The notes under the pieces were generated by a model. The model saw only the letters and a program-made list of their open reading frames with translations, was not told where the DNA came from and did no database searches. From JAAYAN01 sp964437215 (GTDB lineage Bacteria; Bacteroidota; Ignavibacteria; Ignavibacteriales; Melioribacteraceae): a stretch of DNA of 54,900 nt. The position numbers and the translations under genes were made by a program. Of this stretch, positions 26,337 through 36,413 are shown piece by piece. The DNA lies in NCBI GenBank assembly GCA_964437215.1, contig CAYTFZ010000008.1, positions 1 to 54,900 of the forward strand. The letters run 5' to 3'. Position 1 is the stretch's first letter; each line of letters begins with the position of its first letter.

Positions 26337-27176
26337 ATGAATCAGGCAAAAAAAATAGCAAAAGAAAGCAAAAGCAGTTTTTATCATGCATTTAACTTAC
26401 TGCCCAAAGAAAAAAGCCTGGCAATGAATACTGTTTATGCTTTCTGCCGTAAGACCGACGACATTGTGGATGAAAATTCAGATTCGGATGAAATTAAGCT
26501 GATAAACCTTATTAATTGGAAAAATGACTTTGAAAAAGCTCTTAATGGCAGTTCCGATAATCCTTTGCTGGAAGAAGTTGCAGCCGCAATAAGAAAATTT
26601 TCCATTCCTGTTGATCCGTTTTTCGATTTGATAAAAGGAATGGAGATGGATATAAGAAAGAATCGGTACCAGACTTTTGAAGAGCTTGAATTATATTGTT
26701 ACAGAGCTGCATCCACTGTCGGGTTAATGTCTATCGAAATTTTTGGATATAAAGATGAAAAAGCAAAACTATTTGCAGTTGATCTCGGCAAAGCAATGCA
26801 GCTTACAAATATTTTACGCGATGTTTATACCGATTCAAAAATTGGAAGAATTTATTTACCTCTGGAGGATTTAGAAAAATTTAATTACACAGAAGAAGAT
26901 GTTTTTAACAGGGTATATAACGATAATTTTTATTTACTTATGAAGTACGAAGCTGATAGAGCAAGAAAATATTTTAATAACGCAGACCGTAACCTCATTT
27001 TTGAAGATAAACAAAGTATGTTTGCAGCAAGAGCAATGCAGCACATTTATTTTAATCTTTTAAATAAACTTGAAAAACAAAAGTTCAGGATATATGAAGA
27101 AAAAATAAATGTTTCGAAAGCAGAAAAACTGTTTATCGCTTTAGGGGTATGGGCAAAATATAAGTTAATTTACTGA
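26337..27176 (+). CDS. hpnD: Presqualene diphosphate synthase HpnD
   Basis: A 279-residue squalene/phytoene synthase. It has AFCRKTDDIVDE (about residues 35-46), the YCYRAASTVGLMS segment near 120 and the second Asp-rich motif LTNILRDVYTDSKIGRIYLP (about 159-178), all in standard form. It should condense two farnesyl diphosphates to presqualene diphosphate. It starts one base after hpnC and overlaps the first base of hpnE (TGATG), so the three are one translational unit. Phytoene synthase is the alternative, but the three-gene context argues for squalene. Confidence 0.9.
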   Translation: MNQAKKIAKESKSSFYHAFNLLPKEKSLAMNTVYAFCRKTDDIVDENSDSDEIKLINLINWKNDFEKALNGSSDNPLLEEVAAAIRKFSIPVDPFFDLIKGMEMDIRKNRYQTFEELELYCYRAASTVGLMSIEIFGYKDEKAKLFAVDLGKAMQLTNILRDVYTDSKIGRIYLPLEDLEKFNYTEEDVFNRVYNDNFYLLMKYEADRARKYFNNADRNLIFEDKQSMFAARAMQHIYFNLLNKLEKQKFRIYEEKINVSKAEKLFIALGVWAKYKLIY

Positions 27177-28447
27177 TGGCTGATTGTATAGTAATAGGAG
27201 CAGGAATATCCGGTTTAACAACTGCTGCAAATCTGGCAGAATCGGGGCATAAAGTTACAGTTTTGGAAGCATCGCCAAAGCTTGGAGGCAGAGCGTATTC
27301 ATTTAAATGGAACGGATTAGAAATTGATAACGGTCAGCATTTAATGTTGAATTGTTATACAGAAACTTTGAAGTATTTAAAACTAACAGGCGGAATTGAA
27401 AAAACTGAATTAAAAAATATTCTGGAAATTCCTTTTGTTAGCCGCGGCGGAAGAACTGCATTTCTTCGGATTCCCGAAAAATTTTATCCTTTCAATCTTT
27501 TATATTCGCTGCTGAGATTTAACGGATTTAACCTCCGCGAAAGAATTAAAATATTAGCATTATTTGTGAAACTGCCTTTAATAAATCCAGAAAAACTTAA
27601 AGAAATAAACATTTACAACTGGCTTGAAAATAATAATCAGTCAGATAAGATTATTTCAAATTTTTGGGAAATATTAGCTGTTAGTATGCTCAACACACCC
27701 ATAAAGAAAGCTTCGGCAGAAATATTTATAAAAATTCTGAAAACAGTATTTATGAAAAGAAATAATTATCTTTTTCTTTTACCTTCGCAGCCATTGGATG
27801 AAGTTTTTTCTTTGGGTTGTAAAAAGTATTTAATAGAGAAAGGATGTAAAATAGAAAGTTCCGAAAAAGTTATTGCAGTAAATTTTGAAAAGGATAAAGC
27901 AGTAAGAATTGTAACAAATAAAAAAGAATATTCGGAATTTAATTATGTATTCTGCACTGTTCCGATACATGCGTTGAAAAAAATTTTACCTGAAAGTATA
28001 GTTGAAGTATTTAATATTAGTGAACTTGAAACTGCACCGATAATAAATATTCATTTTAAATTGAAAGAAAATGGATTTAATAAAGACTATTATGCTTTAA
28101 TGGGTTCAAAAATTCATTGGGTATTTAATAAAAAAACTCATCTTAACCTGGTAATAAGCGCTGGAAACGAATTCCTTAAAATGAATGATGAGGAAATTTT
28201 TGACTTTGCAACAAGTGAACTTCAAAATTACTTCCCTTGTTTTTACAAAAGCCTAATTACTGACTTTATTGTTATTAAAGAAAAAAGAGCTGCATTTATG
28301 TCCACAACGGAATCTTCTGCAATTAGAAAAAAAGTTAAAGAAAATATTGGTAATTTATTTATTGCAGGCGATTGGACAAATACAGATTTGCCTTCCACTA
28401 TTGAAAGTGCTGCAAAAAGCGGAAGAATATCTGCCGGAAAAATATAA
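27176..28447 (+). CDS. hpnE: Hydroxysqualene dehydroxylase HpnE
   Basis: A 423-residue FAD-dependent amine-oxidase-fold protein. The dinucleotide-binding motif IGAGISGLTTAANLAESG is at about residues 6-23, followed by the second-strand Glu in VTVLEASPKLGGRAYSF. The C-terminal FAD motif is LFIAGDWTNTDLPSTIESA (about 394-412). HpnE reduces hydroxysqualene to squalene, completing the HpnCDE route. No squalene-hopene cyclase or squalene epoxidase gene is in the window, so the end product (hopanoid, sterol or free squalene) is open. Confidence 0.9.
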   Translation: MADCIVIGAGISGLTTAANLAESGHKVTVLEASPKLGGRAYSFKWNGLEIDNGQHLMLNCYTETLKYLKLTGGIEKTELKNILEIPFVSRGGRTAFLRIPEKFYPFNLLYSLLRFNGFNLRERIKILALFVKLPLINPEKLKEINIYNWLENNNQSDKIISNFWEILAVSMLNTPIKKASAEIFIKILKTVFMKRNNYLFLLPSQPLDEVFSLGCKKYLIEKGCKIESSEKVIAVNFEKDKAVRIVTNKKEYSEFNYVFCTVPIHALKKILPESIVEVFNISELETAPIINIHFKLKENGFNKDYYALMGSKIHWVFNKKTHLNLVISAGNEFLKMNDEEIFDFATSELQNYFPCFYKSLITDFIVIKEKRAAFMSTTESSAIRKKVKENIGNLFIAGDWTNTDLPSTIESAAKSGRISAGKI

Positions 28448-28453
28448 AAAAAC

Positions 28454-28481
28454 TTGACAATGTTTTTAAGCTGAGTATATT
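28454..28481 (+). promoter_or_regulatory. Sigma-70-type promoter for citrate synthase
   Basis: TTGACA (28454-28459), a 16-base spacer and TATATT (28476-28481) make a near-consensus promoter about 60 bases upstream of the citrate synthase ATG. That gene also has an AAGGAGGG Shine-Dalgarno sequence, one of the strongest in the window. Confidence 0.65.
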
Positions 28482-28539
28482 TAGCATTATTTTTGTTTAT
28501 TGAAAGAGTTAAAAATCCTAAAAAAAAAGGAGGGACACC

Positions 28540-29847
28540 ATGACCGCACTGAAAGAAAAACTTTATGAGAAAATTGTAGCCTGGCGTCCGAGAACAGCTA
28601 GATTATTAAAAGAATTCAGCGAAGTTAAAGTTGATGAAGTTAATATCGGGCAAATAATCGGCGGAATGCGTGATATTAAATCGATGACAACTGATATTTC
28701 TTACCTTGATCCGCAGGAGGGTATAAGATTCAGAGGATTGACAATTCCTGAAGTACTTGAAAAACTGCCCAAAGTGCCAGGTTCTGAAATGCCTTATGTT
28801 GAAGGATTCTTTTTCTTTTTGCTAACAGGGGATATTCCTGATGAAAAAGATATTAAGCTTGTTGTTGATGAATTTGAAAACCGTAAAAAAGTGCCTGAAT
28901 ATGTTTATGATGTTATCCGCGCGATTCCAATAGATTCTCATCCGATGACAATGCTTTCAGCAGCTATTATTACAATGCAGCGTGAATCTGTTTTTGTTAA
29001 GAAATATGAAAACGGATTAAATAAAAATGATTATTGGGATCCTACCTACGAAGATTCCTTAAATCTTTTGGCTAAATTACCGGAAATTGCTGCATTTATA
29101 TATCGTTTAAAATATAAAAGCGGAAGTATAATTCCATCATTAAGCAATTCCGATTGGGGTAGAAATTTTGCTCATATGATGGGTGTTCAAGAACCTTATG
29201 ATGATGTTTCGCGGTTATATTTTATATTACACAGTGATCATGAAAGCGGAAATGTAAGCGCTCATACAGGACATCTTGTATCAAGTGCTTTATCGGATAT
29301 TTATTATTCAATTTCGGCAATGCTTAACGGTTTGGCAGGTCCTTTGCACGGATTGGCAAATCAGGAAGTGCTTCGCTGGATTCAAGACGTTATGAATAAA
29401 ATGGGCGGGAAAATTCCTACTGAAGATGAAATGAAAAAATTTGTGTGGGATACGCTGAAAGCAGGACACGTTATTCCCGGATTCGGGCATGCTGTGCTTC
29501 GTAAAACAGATCCAAGGTATATGGCTCAGCGTGAATTCAGTCTTAAACATTTACCCGAAGATCCGATATTCAAATATGTGGATATGCTTTACAGAGTTGT
29601 TCCTCCGATTTTGCTGGAACAGGGTAAAGCTAAAAATCCCTGGTCTAATGTGGATTCGCAATCCGGGGTTATCCAGTGGCATTACGGGGTTAAAGAATAT
29701 GATTTTTATACAGTTCTTTTTGGCGTAGGAAGAGCACTTGGTGTGTGTGCCAACATAATTTGGGCGCGTGCTTTGGGTTATCCGCTTGAAAGACCGAAAT
29801 CGCTTACAACTGATATGCTTGAAGAAATTGCAGGAATAAAAAAATAA
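28540..29847 (+). CDS. gltA: Citrate synthase, mitochondrial/eukaryotic type
   Basis: A 435-residue enzyme condensing acetyl-CoA and oxaloacetate to citrate, the entry to the TCA cycle. The catalytic triad is visible: H270 in AGPLHGLANQ, H317 in PGFGHAVLRKTDPRY and D372 in NVDSQSGV. The motif series (HESGNVSAHTGHLV, GPLHGLANQEVL, VVPPILLEQGKAKNPW) is that of the mitochondrial form, not the NADH-regulated form of enterobacteria. Such eukaryote-like synthases are known in some Bacteroidota relatives and Geobacter. It has its own strong promoter and Shine-Dalgarno sequence, and is followed after 27 bases by the large acyl-CoA synthetase fusion. Confidence 0.95.
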   Translation: MTALKEKLYEKIVAWRPRTARLLKEFSEVKVDEVNIGQIIGGMRDIKSMTTDISYLDPQEGIRFRGLTIPEVLEKLPKVPGSEMPYVEGFFFFLLTGDIPDEKDIKLVVDEFENRKKVPEYVYDVIRAIPIDSHPMTMLSAAIITMQRESVFVKKYENGLNKNDYWDPTYEDSLNLLAKLPEIAAFIYRLKYKSGSIIPSLSNSDWGRNFAHMMGVQEPYDDVSRLYFILHSDHESGNVSAHTGHLVSSALSDIYYSISAMLNGLAGPLHGLANQEVLRWIQDVMNKMGGKIPTEDEMKKFVWDTLKAGHVIPGFGHAVLRKTDPRYMAQREFSLKHLPEDPIFKYVDMLYRVVPPILLEQGKAKNPWSNVDSQSGVIQWHYGVKEYDFYTVLFGVGRALGVCANIIWARALGYPLERPKSLTTDMLEEIAGIKK

Positions 29848-29874
29848 ATTCTTGCAAAAAAAGGAATATAATTG

Positions 29875-32800
29875 ATGGATGCAACAAAGCTGCGCGAGGC
29901 TTTTTTATGGAGCAGCGCTTCTTATAAAAAAGAACAGGTAAGTGAAATTGTTTCATGCTTTAATGAGTTCTTAAAAGAAATAATTATAAAAGATCTTTTT
30001 AAGGAAAAAAACGATTCTTTTGTAACTGCAATTGATATATTCTCATTTGCAATCCCTTCGCAGCTTGCTTATCCCGTTATGGAAAAAGCAGATATAGATA
30101 CCTTCTACCAGCTTGGTGAATATCTGTTAATAAAAAAAACAGATAACGGTGAAATGCTTAATCACATTATTTATTCATATCTTAATCTTTTTCGTTTATC
30201 TCAGTTTTTAACCAGGATACAAAACGAAAGAAGATGGGATGATTTGATTGACAAGCTTATTGTTGAAAGCAATTTTACTTTTAGTAAATTATTTGAACAA
30301 AGAGTTAAAGATTATCAAAAGAAAAATCTTCTGCGAGTTTTAAAAGAAAAAAGAGAAATCTCGTACACTTGGGAAGAAACCGACCGTTTAATAAAAAAAT
30401 ATTCTTCAAATTTAATATCGTTGCTCGAATCGATAGGACAGCCCGACGGATATGTATCTTTCCTGCTTGAGAATAGTCCTGAAATGGCTTTTTTCGATTT
30501 GGGATGTCTTTACAGCGGAATAATTAATATTATGATTCCTGCAAATTCCGTTGCAAAACATGTAGGGATGATTTTGGATGAAACAAAATCGCCTGTAATA
30601 ATTGTAGATGACGAAAAACAGCTGGCAAAAATTAAAACAATAAAGAATGATGTAAAAAGCCTGAAAAAAGTAATCTTACTGGAAGGAACCAGTGCCGAAG
30701 AATATGTTATTGCATTCGAAGAATTCTTGAAATTTGCGCCGGAAAAGGAAATAAAAAGGAATTTACAAAAAGAGAAAAATATCAATGTTCAGGATACTGC
30801 TACAATTATGTACACATCGGGTACAACAGGCGAACCTAAAGGTATTGTTTTTTCGTATCATAACATTGTTTATAAAAGATTTTGCCGGGCAATGGCAATA
30901 CCCGAAATCGGGGAGGATGACAGATTTTTATGTTATCTTCCGCTTTATCATACTTTTGGAAGATACTTGGAATTGACAGGCGCTGTTTTTTGGGCATCTG
31001 AATACATTTTTATGGAAAATCCATCTGTTGAAACTATGGTTGCAAGCATGCAGATGGTTAAACCCACCGTATTTATAAGTATCCCGAAGAAATGGCTTCA
31101 AATATACGAGTATATCAGTCATCGCGTAGATATTGAATTCGGCGATGAAAATGATATAATCAGAAAAGTTAAAGAAGTAACCGGAGGCGAATTAAAAAGA
31201 GGATTATCGGCAGCCGGATTTTTATCTCCAGAGATTTTCCAATTTTTTCAGCGTTACGGAATTGAGCTGATGAGCGGTTTCGGTATGACTGAAGCCACCG
31301 GCGGAATTACAATGACTAAACCGGGCAAATATGTTCAGAATTCTCTGGGAGGTCCTTTGCCCGGAATAAAGATAAAAGTTGCAGAAGATGGCGAATTGCT
31401 GATTAAAGGTCCTTATGTGATGAAAGGATATTTTGATCAGTCGCACGAAGAAACCTTTGATTCGGAGGGATGGTTTCCTACTGGCGATATAATGAAAATT
31501 GACGAATTTGGCTACATTGAAATAATCGACAGAAAAAAAGAAATTTATAAAAACATAAAAGGTGAAACCATTGCTCCGCAAAAAATTGAGAATTATTTTC
31601 TCGATTTTGATTTTGTTAAACAGGTTTTTCTTGTGGGCGATCACCGTCCTTATAACACTGTATTAATTTACCCAGATTACGAATCAAATCAGGCTCATCT
31701 TGCAGGAATGGATATTTCGCAGCAGAGAGAGTATTTTGCTTCTGTTGTTGTTACGGTTAATAATTTTCTTGCGCCTTTCGAAAGGATTTTGAATTTCAGA
31801 ATTATTGATCGTGCGTTTTCACTTGAAACTGGAGAATTAACTCCTAAGGGGACTTATAAAAGAAGGAACATCGAGAAAAACTTCAATTCTGTTATTGAAG
31901 AAATGTATTTGAAGGAATATATTGAACTTGCTGTTGATGAGTATGATGTTAGAATCCCCAACTGGTTTTTACGTGAAGTGGGTAGTCTTTCACGGGATAT
32001 TGTTGTAAAATACAACTCGCTTTGCATTCCTAAGCTTGATTTACAGCTTACAATCCGCCTTGTTGATAAAGAAAAGAAAATTTTCCGGATAGGCGATTTC
32101 AATTATGTGATTTCCTCTGATTATATTGATTTGCAAACATTTTTAACAAATCCAATATACTGGTTAGGTAATAAAGAGCTGCTTGATTTTACAAATGATA
32201 TGATATTTCAATGGTACAGACAATCAAAAAAAGATCCAAGAATATCTTTTCATTCCATTAATCTTGTCCGCGAAACAGATCACGATTTAATTAAAAAGCT
32301 TAATTTCCTTATCGTTTCAAATGAAAAATCGCTTTCAGGTTTACATACGGCAGTATTAATAATGCACCATTGCGATGAAGCCAGCGCCATAATTGCAGCC
32401 CGTTATCTCGAATTGATTTTACGCGATAATACTCTTCAGGTTTATAAATATGTTATAGATATTATTCAAACTCCTAATCTTACTGAATGTTTTATGGTGC
32501 GCAGGGAAATGCTTAAAGTTGCTTTAAAAGCTGTAAGTGAAATTGGTTTGGTAAAACTGCTTAAAATTTATCTCAGCTACGACCATAAGATTTTGGATGA
32601 AATTATAATTGAGCAGATTGTAAACCTTAAAAATAATCAGGATACTTTCGAAGCCATAAAAATTGTTGTTGAAACCGAAATAAGAAATGCAGGAAACGTT
32701 GTTGTAAACGAAGGCAGTTTAATCTATAATCTGTTTCAATTGGTAGAGTGGTTCGGAATATTTCATCCGGCTAAATATGAGGCTGTCAGGATTTTTCTTG

Positions 32801-34662
32801 TTCAGTATCAGGTTGAACACGATTTAAAGAACATTTCTAAGATTGCTACAATAACCCGCACCAATATCCGCGAAGGATTCAGGAAGTGGCTGGGTGCAAA
32901 CCAGACAATTGCAGTGGATATTGAAACAGGCGAAGAGTATACTTGGGATGACGTGATGATATTTGAGGAAGGAATTGACAGCGAAGATAAAGAAAGAATT
33001 AGAAACGCGCTTACTTTTACTGCAGTTTTGCGCGAAGCTATATTTTTATTTTCGAAAGGGACATTATTAAGGCTTAACAACATTTTGCCAGGCGGTGTTT
33101 ATATAAGTTTGTATAATGGCAACAGCTATAAAACTGTATACAGAATTTCTGTTCAAACCAGACTTCAAGGTTCATTCGATTTAATTTTGAACTTGAATCA
33201 AAATTACAATAAAAAAATTATCCGCGATAAAATTAACTGGCTTATTTTAGCAGGCTCCCGTAATTACGTTCAGGAAATGATTGAAGACTTTGGCGGTTAC
33301 TGGGAAGACTATGATTTGTGGAGTCAGAAATTTATACCGGGTATGACAGTAGAGAAATTTTTCAGGAGCGAATTCCGCAAAAACGAAGATACAGCGAATC
33401 AACGAATGTATAATTTATGGCCTTTCTTTATTTGGAATGCTTCTGCAGCTTATATGAATTTTTGGAAACTAACAGGGAAAAATCTTAAAATATCGGATGC
33501 AACTCCGGAAAATATTATTATCCCTCTGCACGATTATCAAACAGGAACCAGATTTGTATCTTTTGCAGAAATGACAAAAGTTGAGTCGCTAAAGGATTTG
33601 TTCCTGAATTTATATTTTAAATTTATTGAACCATGTGAAAAGAAATATTCACACATCAGAATTAAGGGCATTTGGAATTTTATTTTTTCGGGTGTGATAA
33701 ATACATTTGGAGAAAAAGCGGGACTTGAAATTCTCTATCAATTTAATGATGAACTTGAAAAAACTGATAATGAAGATTTTTACAGAGAAATAAAAGATGC
33801 AAATAATAATTTTATTGAATATGTAAAAACAAAAGGATTTATTCCCAAGCAATCGTATTTTGCAATAAAAAGATTTCACAGGTGGTTTTTGCTTAATCAG
33901 AATGCATCGCTGAATGCACAAGCACAAATGCTTGCGGAATTATTCGAAACATATAATTTGTACGAATTAGAGAAAGCTTTTCCTGAAACCAGAACAAAGT
34001 TTTTTGTGGAAACAGTTTTCGAAAAATCCAATGAAAAACTGAAGCTGATGCTTTATGAGCTTGTGCAAAAACAGAAAAACGGCATTGTTACCAACGAAGA
34101 GTTTTTATCTGAAATATCTTTAATACAAAGTGAATGCGAAATATCGGAAAGAGAGTTATTCTTCTTAATACGAATGAGTTATCCGCACATTAAGCCTACC
34201 GATACAGCTGTTCTTATCAAGCCGAAAACAGAGGGATTTCAATCTGCCAATCTTGTTGTTAATTTTGAAGATACAGATGGCGTGGAATATCGCATACGCA
34301 AGCCGATAAGTCCGCGCGAAATATCTAAGCTTCATCAGCTTTTTACTGAATCGAATCTTATTATTCAATTCCGTCCGGAGCATCAGTTTCTTGTTGCAAT
34401 TTCGGAAAGAGGTTATATTATTGGCGGACTTTATTATTTTATTGTCAATTCCCATATAGTTCATATTGAAAAAATTGTTGTAGCAAATAAATACCGGAAG
34501 AAAGGAATAAGCGAAAAACTTATGAGTGAATTTTTCAACCGGATGAAAGATGAGCATTTCGATACAATAACTACTGGATTTTTTAGACCTGAATATTTTT
34601 ACAGATTCGGCTTCAAAATCGAAAAAAAATACTCAGGATTAGTAAAAAACCTTAATAATTAA
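29875..34662 (+). CDS. Giant AMP-forming acyl-CoA synthetase / unknown region / GNAT acetyltransferase fusion
   Basis: A 1595-residue protein from the ATG at 29875, with AAGGA upstream; a TTG one codon earlier is less likely. Residues 1-125 are helical and unassigned. Residues about 125-680 are a long-chain acyl-CoA synthetase: YTSGTTGEPKG near 313-323, GFGMTEATGGI, GWFPTGDIMKIDEFGYIEII, RKKEIYKNIKGE and the catalytic lysine K658 in TPKGTYKR. Residues about 680-1480 match nothing I recognise; they include a helical-repeat-like part (about 820-950) and a stretch with FIPGMTVEKFF and D1208-x4-N1213. Residues about 1480-1595 are a GNAT domain with the acetyl-CoA loop Y1540-RKKGIS. It may activate fatty acids and acylate or acetylate a protein or itself; that is inference. 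All catalytic motifs of both end domains look intact. Confidence 0.85.
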   Translation: MDATKLREAFLWSSASYKKEQVSEIVSCFNEFLKEIIIKDLFKEKNDSFVTAIDIFSFAIPSQLAYPVMEKADIDTFYQLGEYLLIKKTDNGEMLNHIIYSYLNLFRLSQFLTRIQNERRWDDLIDKLIVESNFTFSKLFEQRVKDYQKKNLLRVLKEKREISYTWEETDRLIKKYSSNLISLLESIGQPDGYVSFLLENSPEMAFFDLGCLYSGIINIMIPANSVAKHVGMILDETKSPVIIVDDEKQLAKIKTIKNDVKSLKKVILLEGTSAEEYVIAFEEFLKFAPEKEIKRNLQKEKNINVQDTATIMYTSGTTGEPKGIVFSYHNIVYKRFCRAMAIPEIGEDDRFLCYLPLYHTFGRYLELTGAVFWASEYIFMENPSVETMVASMQMVKPTVFISIPKKWLQIYEYISHRVDIEFGDENDIIRKVKEVTGGELKRGLSAAGFLSPEIFQFFQRYGIELMSGFGMTEATGGITMTKPGKYVQNSLGGPLPGIKIKVAEDGELLIKGPYVMKGYFDQSHEETFDSEGWFPTGDIMKIDEFGYIEIIDRKKEIYKNIKGETIAPQKIENYFLDFDFVKQVFLVGDHRPYNTVLIYPDYESNQAHLAGMDISQQREYFASVVVTVNNFLAPFERILNFRIIDRAFSLETGELTPKGTYKRRNIEKNFNSVIEEMYLKEYIELAVDEYDVRIPNWFLREVGSLSRDIVVKYNSLCIPKLDLQLTIRLVDKEKKIFRIGDFNYVISSDYIDLQTFLTNPIYWLGNKELLDFTNDMIFQWYRQSKKDPRISFHSINLVRETDHDLIKKLNFLIVSNEKSLSGLHTAVLIMHHCDEASAIIAARYLELILRDNTLQVYKYVIDIIQTPNLTECFMVRREMLKVALKAVSEIGLVKLLKIYLSYDHKILDEIIIEQIVNLKNNQDTFEAIKIVVETEIRNAGNVVVNEGSLIYNLFQLVEWFGIFHPAKYEAVRIFLVQYQVEHDLKNISKIATITRTNIREGFRKWLGANQTIAVDIETGEEYTWDDVMIFEEGIDSEDKERIRNALTFTAVLREAIFLFSKGTLLRLNNILPGGVYISLYNGNSYKTVYRISVQTRLQGSFDLILNLNQNYNKKIIRDKINWLILAGSRNYVQEMIEDFGGYWEDYDLWSQKFIPGMTVEKFFRSEFRKNEDTANQRMYNLWPFFIWNASAAYMNFWKLTGKNLKISDATPENIIIPLHDYQTGTRFVSFAEMTKVESLKDLFLNLYFKFIEPCEKKYSHIRIKGIWNFIFSGVINTFGEKAGLEILYQFNDELEKTDNEDFYREIKDANNNFIEYVKTKGFIPKQSYFAIKRFHRWFLLNQNASLNAQAQMLAELFETYNLYELEKAFPETRTKFFVETVFEKSNEKLKLMLYELVQKQKNGIVTNEEFLSEISLIQSECEISERELFFLIRMSYPHIKPTDTAVLIKPKTEGFQSANLVVNFEDTDGVEYRIRKPISPREISKLHQLFTESNLIIQFRPEHQFLVAISERGYIIGGLYYFIVNSHIVHIEKIVVANKYRKKGISEKLMSEFFNRMKDEHFDTITTGFFRPEYFYRFGFKIEKKYSGLVKNLNN

Positions 34663-34787
34663 GTTTATTGCCAGAAATTAAATTAGAAAAAAAAGTTTAA
34701 AATCCTTAATTATTTCTATAAGCTTTAAGAGATTTTTTGTATTTTTTTAAGCGGAATTATTTTAAATAATAAAATTTTGAAGGTAAA

Positions 34788-36413
34788 ATGGCATCAAAAA
34801 AATTAGTTAAATTCATATTTGTTACAGGGGGCGTTGTCTCTTCGCTTGGAAAGGGAATTACAGCTTCCTCGCTTGGTTTATTATTAAAACTCCGCGGCTA
34901 TAACGTAACAATAAAAAAGTTCGATCCTTACATAAATGTCGATCCGGGAACTATGAGCCCTTTTCAGCATGGTGAAGTTTATGTTACGGATGACGGCGCA
35001 GAAACCGACCTCGATTTAGGACATTATGAAAGGTTTCTGGATGAAAGCATGTCCCGCGAAAATAACACTACAACAGGTCAGGTTTATTACGAAGTTATTT
35101 CCAAAGAACGGCGCGGCGATTATCTAGGCGGTACTGTTCAGGTAATTCCTCACATAACCGACGAAATTAAGAAAAGAATGCTGGAATTACGCGATTCGGG
35201 TAAATACGATATCATAATTAATGAAATTGGCGGTACTGTAGGTGATATAGAAAGTTTGCCTTTTTTAGAGTCGATAAGACAATTAATTCTTGAACTCGGA
35301 AGAAAAAACGTTTTGAGTATCCACGTAACTTTGGTGCCGTACATTCCTTCTGCCGGCGAGATGAAAACAAAACCTACACAGCACAGTGTAAAAAATCTTC
35401 AGGAAGTGGGAATTCAGCCGAGGGTTTTAGTATGCCGTTCGGAGAAAAAACTTTCGCGCGATTTGCGGAATAAGATTTCTTTGTTCACAAATGTTGAGGA
35501 AGATTCTGTTATTTCGGCATACGATTGTTCAACTATCTATGAAGTACCTTTAATGCTTTACAAGCAAAAAATGGATCTTTCGGTATTAAGGTATTTAAAA
35601 TTGCCGGATATAAATATTAATCTTGATAAATGGACGCATTTTGTAAATAGAATTAAAAATCCTGAGAGTGAAGTAAATATTGGACTTTGCGGGAAATATA
35701 CCGATTATAAAGACGCTTATAAAAGTATAAACGAAGCTTTTGTACACAGCGGAGCTGAAAATAATTGCAAAGTAAACATCTGCTTTATTAGTTCGGAAGA
35801 TATTGAAGCAAACGGAGCAGAAAAATATATGACCGGACTTGATGGACTTCTTGTTCCCGGAGGATTTGGCGAGCGCGGTATTGAAGGTAAAATTGAAGCT
35901 ATAAAATATGCCCGCGAAAATAATATTCCTTTTTTCGGAATTTGTTTAGGCATGCAATGCGCTGTTATAGAATATGCCCGGAATGTTTGCGGTTTAAGCA
36001 AGGCAAACAGTGCGGAGTTTGTAAAAAACAACTATAACGTAATTCATATAATGCCCGAACAGAAAAAAATAAAAAATAAAGGCGGAACAATGCGTCTTGG
36101 CGCATATCCCTGCAAATTAAAAAAAGGCACCCGTTCATTTGACGCTTACCAAAAAGAAACTATTTCCGAACGGCACCGCCATAGATATGAAGTTAATAAT
36201 GAGTTCAGAAAAATTCTTGAAGAAAAAGGACTTATAATAAGCGGATTATCGCCGGATGGAAATCTTGTGGAAATGATTGAATTAGCTGATCATCCTTGGT
36301 TTGTAGGCTGCCAGTTTCATCCTGAACTAAAATCGCGAGCAACAAATGCACATCCGTTATTCCGTGAATTTATAAAAGCATCGTTAATTTACTCTAAAAA
36401 AAGCAAAATATGA
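34788..36413 (+). CDS. pyrG: CTP synthase
   Basis: A 541-residue enzyme converting UTP to CTP with glutamine as nitrogen donor. The synthetase domain (1-270) begins KFIFVTGGVVSSLGKGITAS and has KFDPYINVDPGTMSPFQHGE. The glutaminase domain (about 295-541) has the catalytic C386 in GICLGMQ and H511/E513 in FHPEL. Its length is normal. A GAAGGT Shine-Dalgarno sequence lies upstream. The last four bases overlap the start of the TPR gene (ATGA). It heads a long plus-strand run that continues through purN, purH, the mre genes and pyrF. Confidence 0.97.
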   Translation: MASKKLVKFIFVTGGVVSSLGKGITASSLGLLLKLRGYNVTIKKFDPYINVDPGTMSPFQHGEVYVTDDGAETDLDLGHYERFLDESMSRENNTTTGQVYYEVISKERRGDYLGGTVQVIPHITDEIKKRMLELRDSGKYDIIINEIGGTVGDIESLPFLESIRQLILELGRKNVLSIHVTLVPYIPSAGEMKTKPTQHSVKNLQEVGIQPRVLVCRSEKKLSRDLRNKISLFTNVEEDSVISAYDCSTIYEVPLMLYKQKMDLSVLRYLKLPDININLDKWTHFVNRIKNPESEVNIGLCGKYTDYKDAYKSINEAFVHSGAENNCKVNICFISSEDIEANGAEKYMTGLDGLLVPGGFGERGIEGKIEAIKYARENNIPFFGICLGMQCAVIEYARNVCGLSKANSAEFVKNNYNVIHIMPEQKKIKNKGGTMRLGAYPCKLKKGTRSFDAYQKETISERHRHRYEVNNEFRKILEEKGLIISGLSPDGNLVEMIELADHPWFVGCQFHPELKSRATNAHPLFREFIKASLIYSKKSKI

